Shown here: one piece after another, positions 37,373 to 48,900 of the stretch
Layout of the letters: every line of letters begins with the position of its first letter
How positions within the stretch are numbered: the stretch's first letter is position 1
Source of the DNA: Adiantum capillus-veneris
Lineage: Eukaryota > Streptophyta > Polypodiopsida > Polypodiales > Pteridaceae
Direction: 5' to 3'
NCBI GenBank assembly: GCA_014529385.2
Contig: CM043944.1
Span: 52,449,268 to 52,513,267, forward strand
Length of the DNA: 64,000 nt
Notes under the pieces: generated by a model
Databases searched by the model: none
What the model was told of the DNA's origin: nothing
What the model saw: the letters and a program-made list of their open reading frames with translations, nothing else
Made by a program: the position numbers and the translations under genes

Positions 37373-37562
37373 ATTGGGGAATTCTGCTTACGGGTTCTAG
37401 AACTCCTTTCAGAAGTAAATTTGGACCTTGGTTGCCCATTTGACAAAGCAAAGACTGAATTCAAGCTTTTTCGCTTAAATTGGCCAACATCAGAAAAAAG
37501 TACTGTTTCAGGTTAGCAACCTAATCCGGAACATCAACAATGTATAAAATACAGTAGTGGTT

Positions 37563-37708
37563 GAGATTAACTCTCCAGTTATACCAATCATTACTAAGAT
37601 AACCTCTAGTAGATAAGAGCGGTGATTCAATTGCCGAAATTAACTCTCTAGTTATACCAATCATTACTAAGATAACCTCTAGTAGATAAGAGCGGTGATT
37701 CAATTGCC
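37563..37708 (+). repeat. 73-bp tandem duplication before gag
   Basis: Two nearly identical units, at 37,563 and 37,636, each containing ACCAATCATTACTAAGATAA. They end about 115 bp before the gag ATG. Confidence 0.93.
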
Positions 37709-37823
37709 GAAATTAAAACTCTTGTGTACAGGTCTATTTGGCAACAAAGCAAGAAGTTGTGCAGAAATTGATCCATTGCCAGGTTAGTGGTTGAACTTGT
37801 GATAAGTTGCATTGATAAGTTTG

Positions 37824-40800
37824 ATGAATTTGAGATCAGGAAGATACATTGTTAGAGACCAGAAGGTGGCAGGTGACCAAGGTAGTGTAGTGTCCACCGA
37901 AGAGAGTGTAACTCAGGCAAGGTTAGATCCACTAGCACCGATTATTGAGGAAGGTAGTGATACTGACACTTCGTCAGACAAATCTTTCTTCATGATGGGT
38001 AGCCAACAGCAAGGAGGTTTCACCTATGATGGACCTATGCGAGGAGGAAGTACCTCCCAAAATCCTTTGAATGATTCCAGGCTTACGGTGATCTTCTTGG
38101 AGGGAACAAACTCAAGAGGAGCCCTAGTCTATTCTGACTATCGAGGTCGCAAGTGCATTTGCATTGAAGAGAAGCCAGCACAAAGATTGGAGATAATCCA
38201 CGTGTATGATGATGGAGATAGATTCCAAGACGAAAAGGGGAACCACTATTTAATAGTTAGCAACCCTGAAGATTACAACAGATATGGAGACAACGTGGCT
38301 AAAGGGAAAATGGTTTCAGAAACTCAAGAGCCGCCACCAAACATTGATCGGCACGGAGCTATTTTCATGTATGATAAGAAAACAATCAGGGTTCCAAGTT
38401 ATAATGAGAATGTGAGAGTCTACAAACACGAGAGCGAGGGTATTGTCTCTTACTTTCGCAGTAAAGAACCATACATAGACGAACTAAGCAAAGACAAGGC
38501 TCTTTACTTATTCTCTTATGAAACTGCTACGGGGAAGGGCATAGTTTTTGTTGATAGATATGGGTGAGAATACCAACGTATTCTTCAAGAGGAAGTAGAA
38601 AGAGCAACAGGTCCAGGAGCATCAACATACGCCCCTGAGGAAATACCGAGATCCGCCCACACCCCAAGCAAGTCAACGAATTCGTTTTCAAATGAGTATG
38701 ACGCTACATCACATTCCACCAGACCACAAGCATTCACCAACCAAGACCAACCAGCAAACCAGCCATCATTGCAGGCATGGCTTCGACAAAGTGCAACAAT
38801 GGAACCAGACCGAAACCAAGAGGGTTATCCAGTTGCACGAGGGCTCAGGGATTTGCAAGAACCCCGACACTATTCAAGGTATCAAGCAGAGAGTAAGCCA
38901 AAGACACAAGGGTCGACCGAGCTTGGAGGACCACCCATGGAACGAGTTCGAAGAGAAGGACCACCTCCGGCGAGAACCGTTAGAAATTATGGCTTAGGAG
39001 CACCGTTGGGCAAGGAACCAGCCTATTACAGAAGGCCTGAGGAGGGGTATAGACTTGGAAGGGGTGATCCAATGATGAGGTTTGTAGACCATCGCAGAAT
39101 TAGACCTTCTCAAGTGCAAAAATGGGTAAACAGGAAATACACAGGAAACAGAGACCCAAGAGATCATGTAGCAGCCTTTGTACGTGTGATTAGAGATGAA
39201 GAGGTGTTAGACTTTCCTACCCAATTCGCAGGGTTTGGACTAACCCTAGAGAATGATGCTGCAACTTGGTTTGACTCTGTGGAGCGTAGAGACTTTGAGT
39301 CGATGGAGGAAGTGTTTGACGAGTTTATTGAGGAATTCTCTCAAAGGGGAATAGCTCATAATACCGTCTCACAAATCCATAAATTCAAACAAAAAGATGG
39401 AGAATCTGTACGGAAGGCATCCCTAAGACTAAAGAGATATGTTAAGTTCTGTCCTGTTGAAGAACTGCCAACTTAGTCCAGACTTATGCTGATATCCATC
39501 CAAGGACTAAGGAATGCAGATCTCCAGAAAGACTTACATATGAAGAGGAGCACTACATTGAATGAGTTGACCAAGGAAGCTTTGTACCTTGTGGACAATT
39601 GTGTTGTCTACAAAGAAGGGGAGTTCAAGGACCTTGATGACGATTCATCTTCACAGCAAAGTGGGAGCAAGTCCTCCAAGACAACACTGAAAGGAGAAAT
39701 AGCGATAAACCAGGAGCAGCTCGTAGATGAAGTGCTAAAAAAGATCAACTTGTACGCCAAACCCCAGACTAAATAACCGAAGTGGTGTACTATTGAATAA
39801 AAATGGACAAACCATGGGACCGAGGAATGTTACTATAACAAGGGATATGTGAGGGAGAGACCTTATGCTCCCCAAGCTCCTGTAGCTTCCCCTCAAGTTC
39901 CACCTATGCCTAGATATCAAGCAGGCAACTTACCAGGACCTGTAGGTGTAGAGAGACCACAACCGGTGTTGGGGCAACAACCACCCCTACTAAGATTACG
40001 ACCAGTTGGTGTAAGATACACCCCAACGGTAACTGAATCAGAAGAAAAGGCTTTGGTGCCTATGCATGCATATTATGAGGATCCCAACGGATATGCGGCA
40101 AATCCTATCTATTATCCTCCGGAAGAACCCTCGACACCAGATCCATGGAGCATGATAGGGAATCAAGGACCTCCAACTGCTGCACAAGCCGCAAGAGAAG
40201 GAAGATATAGCTTAGATGAACGAACATTGTTGTTCATATCCAATGGAGGCATGGGCGGACAGAGACAGACTTACCAGCAATGAGGAGCTCAAGGAGCACC
40301 TCAACAACCCAAGGGCCCCTGTTACAAGTGTGGCGGAGACCATTGGCTGAGAGACTGTCCCCATCATGAAATCATTAGAGTCAATGCGTATTGCCCAGAA
40401 TGTGGAATTACTCATTTGATTCCTGATTGCCCTAAAAACCCGAGTAAAGGAGCAAAAGCCACCTTGAACCTGTTGGAAACAGTACCCTCCAGTGGAGTAT
40501 CAGAAAATGAAACAGTCATACCTGTTCAGGCGATGACACGGGCCGAAGCCCAAAGAAGGACGAACGAACCCATAATAGAAGAACCAAAAACAGATGCCCA
40601 AAGTTCAGAAACGAAAAATTCGAGAAGCACTTGGAAGGCAAGAAAGGCGCGTAGGAAAGCCAGAAAAGAGCGAGAGCAAACAGCCCTATCCGATGAGTTG
40701 AAACATACAAAGAACAGGTTGGAGCGGTTAGAAGATCTAGCTAGCCTAAGCTCACACACCAGAGTAGCCATAGCACCAAAGGAATTAGCTGAGCTCAAAA

Positions 40801-41762
40801 GTGCAGGATCAAGAGGATCTGTGCTGGCAGACAAGGTAAACGAGCAGCTAGATGCGCTTCTAAAAGCCTATGAAGCTCAACTTTAAAAAAACCAGACCCA
40901 GGAGCAAAGGTGGATGACATATCCATATGCGGAAATAGAAAAACAAAGGTTGGATATGTGTAAAAAGATGATCGAGACGGCTCAATCATTAATGGAAGAC
41001 CCGTTGGGAAAACCGGCAAATTGCCATGACGCACCAACTCCAACCCCTATCCAACCAACATTGGAGAAACATGAGGAAACAAAAGAAAGACTCACTAATA
41101 AATATGAATCCAGGGGAGATCCTATCATAGTGCCCAATACCACCGATGAGACAAGTGACGGGGTCCATCCTAAAATATTGGCAGAAATGGGAAAGGACGG
41201 TAATGGTCTAGATGATCTGTGGAAGCAAATCCGAGAGGCCAACGAGGCTAATAGGATGAATGACCACATGAATAGCACGAGAAAAGAAAAGAATGTGATC
41301 CTACCTCCTATTGAAGAATTTGAGGCAAGATCACAAATAAACTTTGAGATACATTCACAAGGGGGAGACCAAGGATCTATTAGTTCGAGGAACAGCCAAC
41401 CAGACTCTTTGAGAGCCTTACCCTCTTACCTAGGAGAATATGAAGCTAAGTCGGAAGTGAAAGCAATCCCATCTCAAAGACTTTCGTCTAACAAGGTGAT
41501 GGATTCACAAGGATTGATTGAGCTGTTATCCACCCCGGTGGCATGCACAATCACGTTAGCAGAACTCCTAAGGCTAAGGCCAAACATGTGGACCACAGTA
41601 GGAAAATGCCTAGAAAAATTTGGAGTGAAGGACCCCACCTTGAAACTACAAGAAGGAATCAGGGAATTGGACAGACCTAACCTAAACACTAGGCCGGTAC
41701 CATTGAATAAGGTTGGAGAATATTTTGTGGGGGAGAACGCGGAAACACGACGCTACTTGTAG
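37824..41762 (+). pseudogene. gag: element A gag, large, broken by stops
   Basis: One reading frame of about 1,313 codons, interrupted by TGA/TAG/TAA at 38,565, 39,474, 39,774, 39,795, 40,281 and 40,884. The ATG at 37,824 gives MNLRSGRYIV; an RSG-type start is common in this group. An N-terminal region of unknown role (to about 38,750) precedes the capsid core at about 39,110-39,600 (RKYTGNRDPRDHVAAF, NDAATWFDSVE, FIEEFSQRG). Two zinc knuckles, C-X2-C-X3-H-X4-C, follow at about 40,320-40,362 (CYKCGGDHWLRDC) and 40,390-40,434 (CPECGITHLIPDC). A basic, partly coiled-coil stretch and a C-terminal region reach 41,762. The protease follows one base back. Confidence 0.85.
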
Positions 41763-42130
41763 AATTCCAAGGAGTAGTTTCCAAAGCCATTCTTGACAGT
41801 GGAGCTGGAGTTGCTATCGCCACCAAGGAAATCTGGAAAAAATGGGGAAAACCAGCTCTGAGGGCTACCAGAATGAAGCTGCAGTTGGCAGATGGTTTCA
41901 TGGAAAAGCCTCTCGGACTCTTGGAAAAAGTAATTGTCACTTCGTGCGGGATCGAGTATGAGCATACATTTGCAATAGTCGATTTCAACAAAAAGAACAA
42001 TTATGAGATAATCTTGGGACGACCATTCATGCGACAACTGAAGATGGTCCAAGATTGGGGTTATGACCACATATACCTCAGACATGGCGAGACGACAACT
42101 AAAATACAACTGAAAGACCATAGTTACAAA
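41738..42130 (+). pseudogene. element A retropepsin (first, canonical position)
   Basis: In the -1 frame relative to gag, the reading GNTTLLVEFQGVVSKAIL leads into DSGAGVAIATKEIW at 41,795. This is the catalytic Asp-Ser-Gly of an aspartic protease. The closing strand EIILGRPFMRQL lies near 42,006-42,041. The overlap with the end of gag suggests expression by a -1 frameshift, but no textbook slippery heptamer is visible at the boundary. The frame runs on to the RT without a stop. Confidence 0.85.
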
Positions 42131-43000
42131 GATGTAAACCAAACACCAGTGGAAGAGTTTGATTCGGCTACAATAGCAGGATCAGAGCTACCAGCATGGT
42201 TGGGGCAACCAAAAGAGCTATGGATGTGCGGAGCTTCACATTGTGGAAGCTTAAGGAAAGAGGAATGCGTCTTAGAGAGAGCAATTGAGGACAAAGAGTA
42301 TATTCTGAAACCATTCCCTGAAGATGCCTTGGAGCCTCTAGAATGGGAACACATACTGGCGACGCTAGATGTCTGTACCATTACCGACAGTCCAACAACA
42401 AAATTTTGCGATAAGGATGGTTACGATGTGCTGCCCTATTACATGGTAAGCGTGGTGCCAGAAAAAGAGACGGTAGTACCTCCAGAACAAGAAGAGTTTT
42501 ACAACTCTTCTGAACAGCTAGAAGTAAATGATGAGGCAGATAATGAGTGTTCGGACACCTCCAGTGAGCATGGGAATGAAGCCGAGAATATCAAGTTTTA
42601 TGATTTTGCTAATCAACACCCTAGACGCCAAGAACGCTATAGGAAGAAAAGAGCCGGAAATAAAGTGAGAGAGAACCTGATGCCCAGGATAAAAGGTAAA
42701 ACTCACTATTTGATGCTTGTAAAAGCAAAGGATTGTGTGAAAGATCAAATATCACGGAAATTCTCAGAAAATCGAAAAGAACGAATGCGAGAAGAAATAA
42801 AACAGGAAAGAAAAGCTAGGGCTAAAACAAAATCACAAAAATCTGAAAAGTCAAAAAAAGAACCAACAAAAGACCAAGAGTGGACCAAACTGGAGCGTGA
42901 ACAGAAATACCAAGAACTGAACCGGTCTTTGAGGGAGATATGGACTACTGAAGAGGATAGTGATGGTAAAGGGGAGTCAGGAAAGGGCAACATGAACGTA
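42131..43000 (+). pseudogene. element A PR-RT linker region
   Basis: About 290 codons in the pol frame between protease and RT. It is acidic first, then very rich in Lys, Arg and Glu (around 42,600-42,960), with predicted coiled-coil character. I recognise no catalytic motif. Long spacers here are unusual for short gypsy elements but occur in giant ones. Confidence 0.6.
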
Positions 43001-44130
43001 CCACCACACTATAGGAAATTTACTATTCAGGATAGAAAAATCATCATGACACCACCAATCCGGGAGAGAACCAACCAAGAATCTTACGATGGGCCTGAAA
43101 ATGCAAAAAGAATAGACCTCGCAGAACCAGGTGAAAAGCCCCAGCCGGTCTATATAGCTAATGATTTAAAGCCTGAGGAGGAAGCACAACTAACACAACT
43201 TCTCACGAAATATAAAGATGTGTTTGCTTGGTCCTATAAAGACCTTAAAGGAGTTGATCCATTGATATGCCAACATACAATTACTTTTAAATCGGATGCA
43301 AAACCTAGTAAACAACGTCCTTATACATATAATGACACATTTGCCAAACGAATCAAAGAAGAGATTGATAGGCTGATGGACGCAGAGTTCATCTATGAAA
43401 TTGAACATACAGATTGGGTTTCACCTATTGTGGTCGTTCCCAAGAAGAATGGAAAACTGCGAGTGTGTGTAAATCTCAAAAAGGTGAATGCGGCAACCAT
43501 AAGGGATAATTATCCCTTGCCAATTACAGAACATGTCCTTGAGCGAGTGGCCGGGAAACGGGCTTATTCCTTTCTGGATGGGTTTTCAGGATACAACCAA
43601 TTGGCAATAGCAAGGGAGGATTAACACAAAATAGCTTTTGCCACAGAATGGGGGATTTATGCATATCGAGTTATGCCATTTGGCTTAACAAATGCACCAG
43701 CCACTTTCCAGAGGTTAATGACTCACGCTTTCAAGGAATACCTAAGAACATTCTTAGAAATATACATGGATGACCTGTGTGTACACTCTCTTCTGCGAGA
43801 GGAACATATCGACCATTTACAAAAGGTCTTTGAAAAGTGCAGAACATATCGAATCTGTCTAAACCCGGAAAAGTGTGTATTTATGGTTAAGCAAGGACGA
43901 ATCTTAGGACACATTGTCTCAAGAAATGGCATAACCACAGACCTGGACAAAGTCAAAGTCATTGTAGACGTGCCCAGGCCTACTAATGCAAACCAAGTGC
44001 AATCCTTTATGGGGCACTGTGGATATTATCGAAGATTCATCTACATGTATGCGGTCATCACACAACCTCTGTATCGTTTGCTAGTCAATTTCGAATGGAC
44101 CAATGAGTGTGAGACTTCATTCCAAAGGCT
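43001..44130 (+). pseudogene. element A reverse transcriptase
   Basis: Motifs in order: YKDVFAWSYKDLKGVDP, DWVSPIVVVPKKNGKLRVC, YPLPITEHVLERVAGKRAYS, FLDGFSGYNQ (first catalytic Asp), a TAA at 43,622 where Gln is expected, then [16 protein letters not shown] and IYMDDLCVHS (catalytic YMDD at 43,763). The thumb/connection part GRILGHIVSRNGI and VQSFMGHCGYYRRFI follows. Apart from the stop the domain is intact. It lies in the same frame as the first protease. Confidence 0.92.
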
Positions 44131-44613
44131 GAAAGAAAACCTTATATCCGCACCTGTGCTAAAGGCACCAGATTGGGACAAGATATTCCATGTGCACATT
44201 GATGCTTCGGCATATGCCATTGGAAGCATTCTAGCTCAACCTGGAGAGGGAACAATGGATTTTCCAGTTTGCTATGCGAGCCGACAGTTAAACAGTGCAG
44301 AAAAGAACTACACAACCACCGAGAGGGAAGGGTTAGGAATGATTTATGCTGTAAAGAAATTTCCGCATTATTTGCTTGCAAACAAATTTGTGTTCTTCAC
44401 GGATCATCAAGCTCTTTTATACCTAGTAAATAAACCTTGCAACACAGGGAGGATCGTACGCTGGTTTATTATATTGCTAGAATTTGACATCACAGTGGTG
44501 GTCAAAAAGAAAAAACTCATCTGTGAGCTGATCATCTTTCAAGAATACACAATGGGGAAGCTTGTCAAGGGGTAGATGATGACATACCAGATGCTTATCT
44601 TTTCAACATTGAA
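44131..44613 (+). pseudogene. element A RNase H
   Basis: FHVHIDASAYAIGSILAQPG (first catalytic Asp), VCYASRQLNSAEKNYTTTER (Glu), FVFFTDHQALLYLVNKP (Asp) in the usual Ty3 order. The end is disturbed: around the A-run near 44,505-44,515 the frame moves, and the ADHLSR segment that normally closes this domain is in the next frame (about 44,530). Confidence 0.88.
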
Positions 44614-46293
44614 ATGGTACCCAAATGGTCTCAAGAAATAGTTAGCATTCTCTCCTTTGGAAGTGAGTTTGATAATACAGAATGTAGATCCAAACAGCGA
44701 ACAATTCGACAAACAAAAAACTTTCAGTTGATAGCAGGACGGCTGTATCATCTTGAATCTGACCTAATCCTACGATTATGTATAAATCCGGAAGAATTCG
44801 AGTGCTACCTAGAAGAGGATCATGTCCAGGGTTGTGCATTTCATTGTTCGACAGTGAAAACACACCAAAGACTGAAACAATTAGGGGTTTATTGGCCAAC
44901 TATGTATGCGGAAACACATTCTTATGTTGCCAATTGTACAGTATGTAGTGCCAAACGACCAGTGGATCACGCAACTTTGTTTCGGGTGAACATAGCACCT
45001 GCATGGAGTCAATATATCATTGACTTCCTAACCACCAGAACGTTCCCTGAGAACACTACAAGAGCACGGGAGAAAGCTATAGAGCTGGAAGCTCGTGACT
45101 TTCAGCTAATTGGAAATCAACTCTATAAACGGGGAAAGGACAACCAACTTAGAATCTGTGCAAGTGAAAGCGAATACCTGCTGATTCTAGAACATGCACA
45201 TAGCGGAGTAAGTGGAGGCCATTTTTCGGGCGATAAGACGGCAAAACTTGTCTTAACCGCAGGAATTTGGTGGCCTACATTGCACATGGATGCCGAGGAG
45301 TTTGTCAAACGTTGTGATGCATGTCAACGCACCAAGGTACCAATCAAAAGAGATGAGATGCCATTAAGGCCAATGATGGGGGCAAGGGCATTTGCAAAGT
45401 GGGGCATTGATTTTGTGGGACCTATATCACCCCCTGCATATTGCACCCATACCCAATATATCATTGTGGCTACGGATTATCTCACAAAATGGGTTGAAGC
45501 CAAAGCAACACAAAAAGCTGATGCACGCACCACGACTCAATTTTTGTATGAGAATGTTTTTGTGCGTTATGGGTTACCAATAGAAATTGTCAGTGAGTGT
45601 GGAACACACTTCCTCAATGAAGTCATTGAATATCTACTAGAGGATTTCATGGTCATACATAGAAAATCAGCACCATACCATCCACAGGCCAATGGGCAAG
45701 CAGAGGCCACAAATAAAACACTATGCACGGTTCCCACTAAAATAGTGTCACATTCAAGGACCGATTGGGATCAGCAGCTACACTCAACACTATGGGCATA
45801 CAGGGTAGCTTACAAAACCTCAATAGGAACAACACCATACAACATGGTGTTTGGGCTAAATGCTATACTACCCATAGAGTTTTTAATCCCAACTCTACGA
45901 GTAGCAACAAGCTTGGATTGGACAGGGCATGAACTCTCTTCACGAATTAATGATCTTGAAAAGCTAGATGAACTCCGCTTACGAGCTATCGCTTCGATCT
46001 ATGCTAAAAAGAGAAGACAAAAGGAATTTTTTGACAAACGTGTGCATACCAAAGAGTTTAAAACAGGTGATTACGTACTTGTTTATACCTTGAAGCAACA
46101 TGTCAATAAACTGAAAAAGCGAGGTATGGGACCATTTTTGATTCATGATCTATCACAAAGTGGGGCTGTCAAGCTTGCTACATTAGCAGGTGAAGAAATG
46201 CCAAACTGGATTAGTGGGTGTCGACTAAGGAGATATCACCTACCACTCACACAGGAGAGTTTAAAACGGGTGATTACGTACTTGTTTATACCT
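44614..46293 (+). pseudogene. element A integrase with duplicated H2C2 module
   Basis: ORF of 560 residues. Two zinc modules share identical spacing: H70-X6-H77-X30-C108-X2-C111 and H196-X6-H203-X30-C234-X2-C237. Each is preceded by a related segment (FQLIAGRLY...LRLC / FQLIGNQLY...LRIC), so the repeat unit is about 126 residues. The core follows: WGIDFVGP (D266), IEIVSECGTHF (position 328 is Glu, relatives have Asp), HPQANGQAEATN (E364), with the D-D-35-E spacing kept. The C-terminal domain (KKRGMGPFLIHDLSQSGAVK) is inside a duplication. A TGA at 46,294 in the duplicated copy stops it. Confidence 0.92.
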
Positions 46294-46482
46294 TGAAGCA
46301 ACATGCCAAGAAACTGAAAAAGCGAGGGATGGGACCATTTGTGATTCATGATCTATCACAAAGTGGGGCTGTCAAACTTGCTACATTAGCAGGTGAAGAA
46401 ATGCCAAACTGGATTAGTGGGTGTCGATTAGTGGATTAGTGGGTGTCGACTAAGGAGATATCACCTACCACTCACACAGGAG
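46054..46482 (+). repeat. tandem duplication of integrase C-terminus
   Basis: GAGTTTAAAAC(A/G)GGTGATT starts at 46,054 and 46,257 (203 bp apart). The second unit has 22 extra bp from a local repeat of GGATTAGTGGGTGTCGA, so the total gain is 225 bp (75 codons). The frame is shifted inside the second unit but restored after it. Confidence 0.92.
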
Positions 46483-47397
46483 ATGCTCCAACAAATTCAT
46501 CAAGGAAAGCAAAGAATGAAGGAAAAAGAGAGAGTACAGGAGGAAGCTCAAACCGAAGCACAAGAACGCATTGCAAAAAGACGGCTTCTGCGACAACAGC
46601 AACAATGTAAACCACCATTGAGAATCAATGCCATTCGACTGATGAACTTGGAAGAGGACACAATAGAGCCAATAATTACAGTCAAGGTGGGCAACAATCA
46701 AGTTGAATCACCAGCCTTGCTCGATTTGGGTGCTCAAGCAAATTTGATCTCTTACGGATTATACCAACAGCTCCAAGTCACAGATCAACTTCATCCTACT
46801 CCCCAAGTGCTGGAAAGTAGCACATCACATCCATTGAAAACATTAGGGTGGATTATATTGCATATACAGTTACATCAATATATTTACCCACACAAATTCT
46901 ATGTGGTGACAGATGAAAGCACACAACAACCAATGATGCTAGGGCAACCTTGGCAAAAAGCATACAATGTCCAAATAGACTGGAAAGCACAGGCGGTCAA
47001 AATCCAACACGAACACGAACAGCAGGTGATAGCTTTTGCTCAAAAGGACCATCAGAATCAAATGCAAGCCATGCAATCACTGGCTACAAAAACAAAAGAA
47101 CACATACCACCAAAGACCAACATGAAACGTGAGACAAACAACCAGGTAAAGGCCAACCATGCTCATCACAGACAGCCGAAATCACCGGCTACACTGCAAA
47201 AATCTAGGCTACCAAAACAAGGTAAACAAGTATGGCTGCGGAAGGATAGAAAAGCCATGGCGGGAAAAACACAATGTGACAACCGGATTCCAACAAAGCA
47301 GATGGTGCAACCCAAAACCAAGGTAACCAAGCAGATATGGATTCCAAAGAAAATGCTTAGCCAAAACCCTAATATCACTCACATTTGGATACCAAAG
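46483..47397 (+). pseudogene. element A second retropepsin-like domain, after integrase
   Basis: In the same frame as the integrase. Residues 1-50 are a Gln/Arg/Lys-rich linker. Residues about 58-182 look like an aspartic protease fold: TVKVGNNQVESPALLDLGAQ (46,723 is the Asp codon; the triad is D-L-G instead of D-T/S-G), NLISYGLYQQLQV, YPHKFYVV, then MMLGQPWQ, the usual closing strand of a retropepsin. A Gln/Lys-rich tail with Trp motifs (KQVWLRKD, KQIWIPKK, HIWIPK) follows. The Leu in the triad suggests loss of activity here. Element B has the same domain in the same place with D-T-G. Confidence 0.8.
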
Positions 47398-47724
47398 TAA
47401 AAGACAAAGCAAATACCTACGGTACAAGCAACAATGGAAAGCATACATCTGCAGGTCAACCGGGCAAACAGATATAAGAGGGTGCCGATGACAGACAAAC
47501 CAGTGGCAAAGTTGGCAGCACCAAACTACCAATGGAAAGCCAAGGCCATACGGCCCATAGCTATCACATCCCAGCCAATTCCATCCTCAGAAACAGCTAC
47601 GACTCCATCAACAGTGTCGGCAAAGCAGTTGCCTCTGGCCAAAAAGACCATTAAACAAAGAGCAGTAGAATTACAGCTACTACTTGCAAAAAAAACAGGA
47701 AACCTCGACGGCGAATGCCAATAA
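47398..47724 (+). pseudogene. element A pol C-terminal tail
   Basis: Same frame after a TAA at 47,398 (probably once Gln). About 108 basic residues ending KKTIKQRAVELQLLLAKKTG and a stop at 47,722-47,724. Element B ends with a similar segment (ATIKERVHFLQLLLFG), so this tail seems to be part of the polyprotein. No known domain. Confidence 0.6.
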
Positions 47725-47871
47725 GCATCTTGCTTATTCCCTTCTCTTGCACAACATTAATTTTTCCAGGCATTGACCGAGTATGCATAAAATAGGGCCA
47801 CATTAATCGGCCAGGCATTAGCACGACTTTTTCAACCTATGCACGGCATATACTACAAGGCGAGACCTTGT

Positions 47872-47905
47872 CGTCCGGGAGGACTCCGACTAGGAGGGGG
47901 GGAGG
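47872..47905 (+). promoter_or_regulatory. internal PPT-like tract with short inverted repeat
   Basis: CGTCCGGGAGGACTC followed by AGGAGGGGGGGAGG, 150-180 bp after pol. Element B has CGTCTGGGACGACTC followed by AAGGGGGA at the matching place (minus strand, 56,179-56,213). It could be an internal polypurine tract, or the former 3' end of a shorter ancestor. Confidence 0.5.
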
Positions 47906-48587
47906 CATTCTCAACGCGGAACCAATAACAGAAACAGCAAAAAAGGGCATGATTTTTGACTTTTTAAAGGGTTGACGTTTGATTGCAAAATTTTCTGGAG
48001 TAACCCAAGTATATATGCCCTTATACAGTGTGAAGCTACAGGTATATGGGGCCAAACGCCAAATCAAGCCCTTAGGTGTGTGTATATAAGTAGAAATAGC
48101 CATTTTTCAGGTAAAATCTTGGTAAAACAGAGAAATCCGGCCATAAAAATTGCATGTGAGTGTATATAATGTGTCGGCGATGTTTGTGATCTATTATGAA
48201 TTTTGGGGATTTTCTGGGTTTGATTTGCTATTTTCCTTTTAATTTTGCTAATTTTCGGCACAAAAACTTCAAAAATACAAAAAGCAGGTGAAAAACAGTC
48301 GTAATGAAAAACAAAAAATATGGGGATGACCAGTGACTAAAAGACAACCTATGGTACGGTGGGGGTGCAATTATGAGACTAGAGCGGAAAGCGTGTTTTG
48401 GCCAGGTTTTGACCGAAATGACAAATTTCTGGTAAACAGAGCAAATGGACTCCAAATCAAGAAATTTTTGAGCCTAAACCGCATCTTGCAGAAAGATAGG
48501 AGCACATGTCAAATTTCATGAAAAATGGTTCAGGGACCTCCATTATAAGAATTTTTCACCCCATTTTTAGCTCATTCTCACTATTGA
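47906..48587. other. element A spacer after pol
   Basis: AT-rich, no supported ORF. GTGTGTATATAAG lies near 48,077-48,090, a possible TATA box, but nothing shows use. Confidence 0.4.
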
Positions 48588-48900
48588 CCTTGTGGAAAGA
48601 GCTTCTGCCACCTAGAGCGGATCGATCTTCCAGCAGCTTCTACGACGCGCACGGCTACCCGACTAGCTCCAGACATGAGAGGTAGGCTCACCACCTTGAG
48701 CTTTTCGCGCATGTTTGTCATTCTGTCGCGAGAACTAGCGTAGAAGTCACACACAAAGCGGGCGGTAGAGACCTGCAAGTAGAAACGACGGCCAACCGGC
48801 TAACCCAAAAGCAACAAGATTTCATCGGAAGCTTACCCTAGTCTAGGAGACCAGTCCTGGATAGCCAAAGGCAGTGGGAAACCATCGGGAAAAACCCTAA
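48588..48900 (-). pseudogene. gene-like fragment with a possible 64-bp intron, antisense to element A
   Basis: On the minus strand, a telo-box-like TTAGGGTTT (reverse of 48,891-48,900) is followed by a donor-like TAGG|GTAAGC at 48,836. A pyrimidine-rich stretch ends TTCTACTTGCAG| at 48,773, and a clean, GC-rich frame RFVCDFYASSRDRMTNMREK (part of 60 codons) ends near a donor-like CACAAG|GTCAAT. This looks like the 5' end of a host gene captured by the element. No domain is recognised, and the reading could be chance. Confidence 0.3.

Larger units (their letters stand above)
35975..37823 (+). other. element A leader (5' untranslated region)
   Basis: 1.85 kb between PBS and gag with no supported ORF. 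It carries four 24-bp palindromes from 36,506 on, embedded in diverged repeat sequence, and a 73-bp tandem duplication just before gag. Retrotransposon leaders usually hold packaging and dimerisation signals. Confidence 0.8.

Noticed and set aside
41700-41800. Classic -1 slippery heptamer at the gag-pro boundary of element A
   Set aside because: The frame does move by -1, but no X-XXY-YYZ heptamer lies in the overlap; the G-run near 41,729 does not fit the rule, and decay could have caused the shift.
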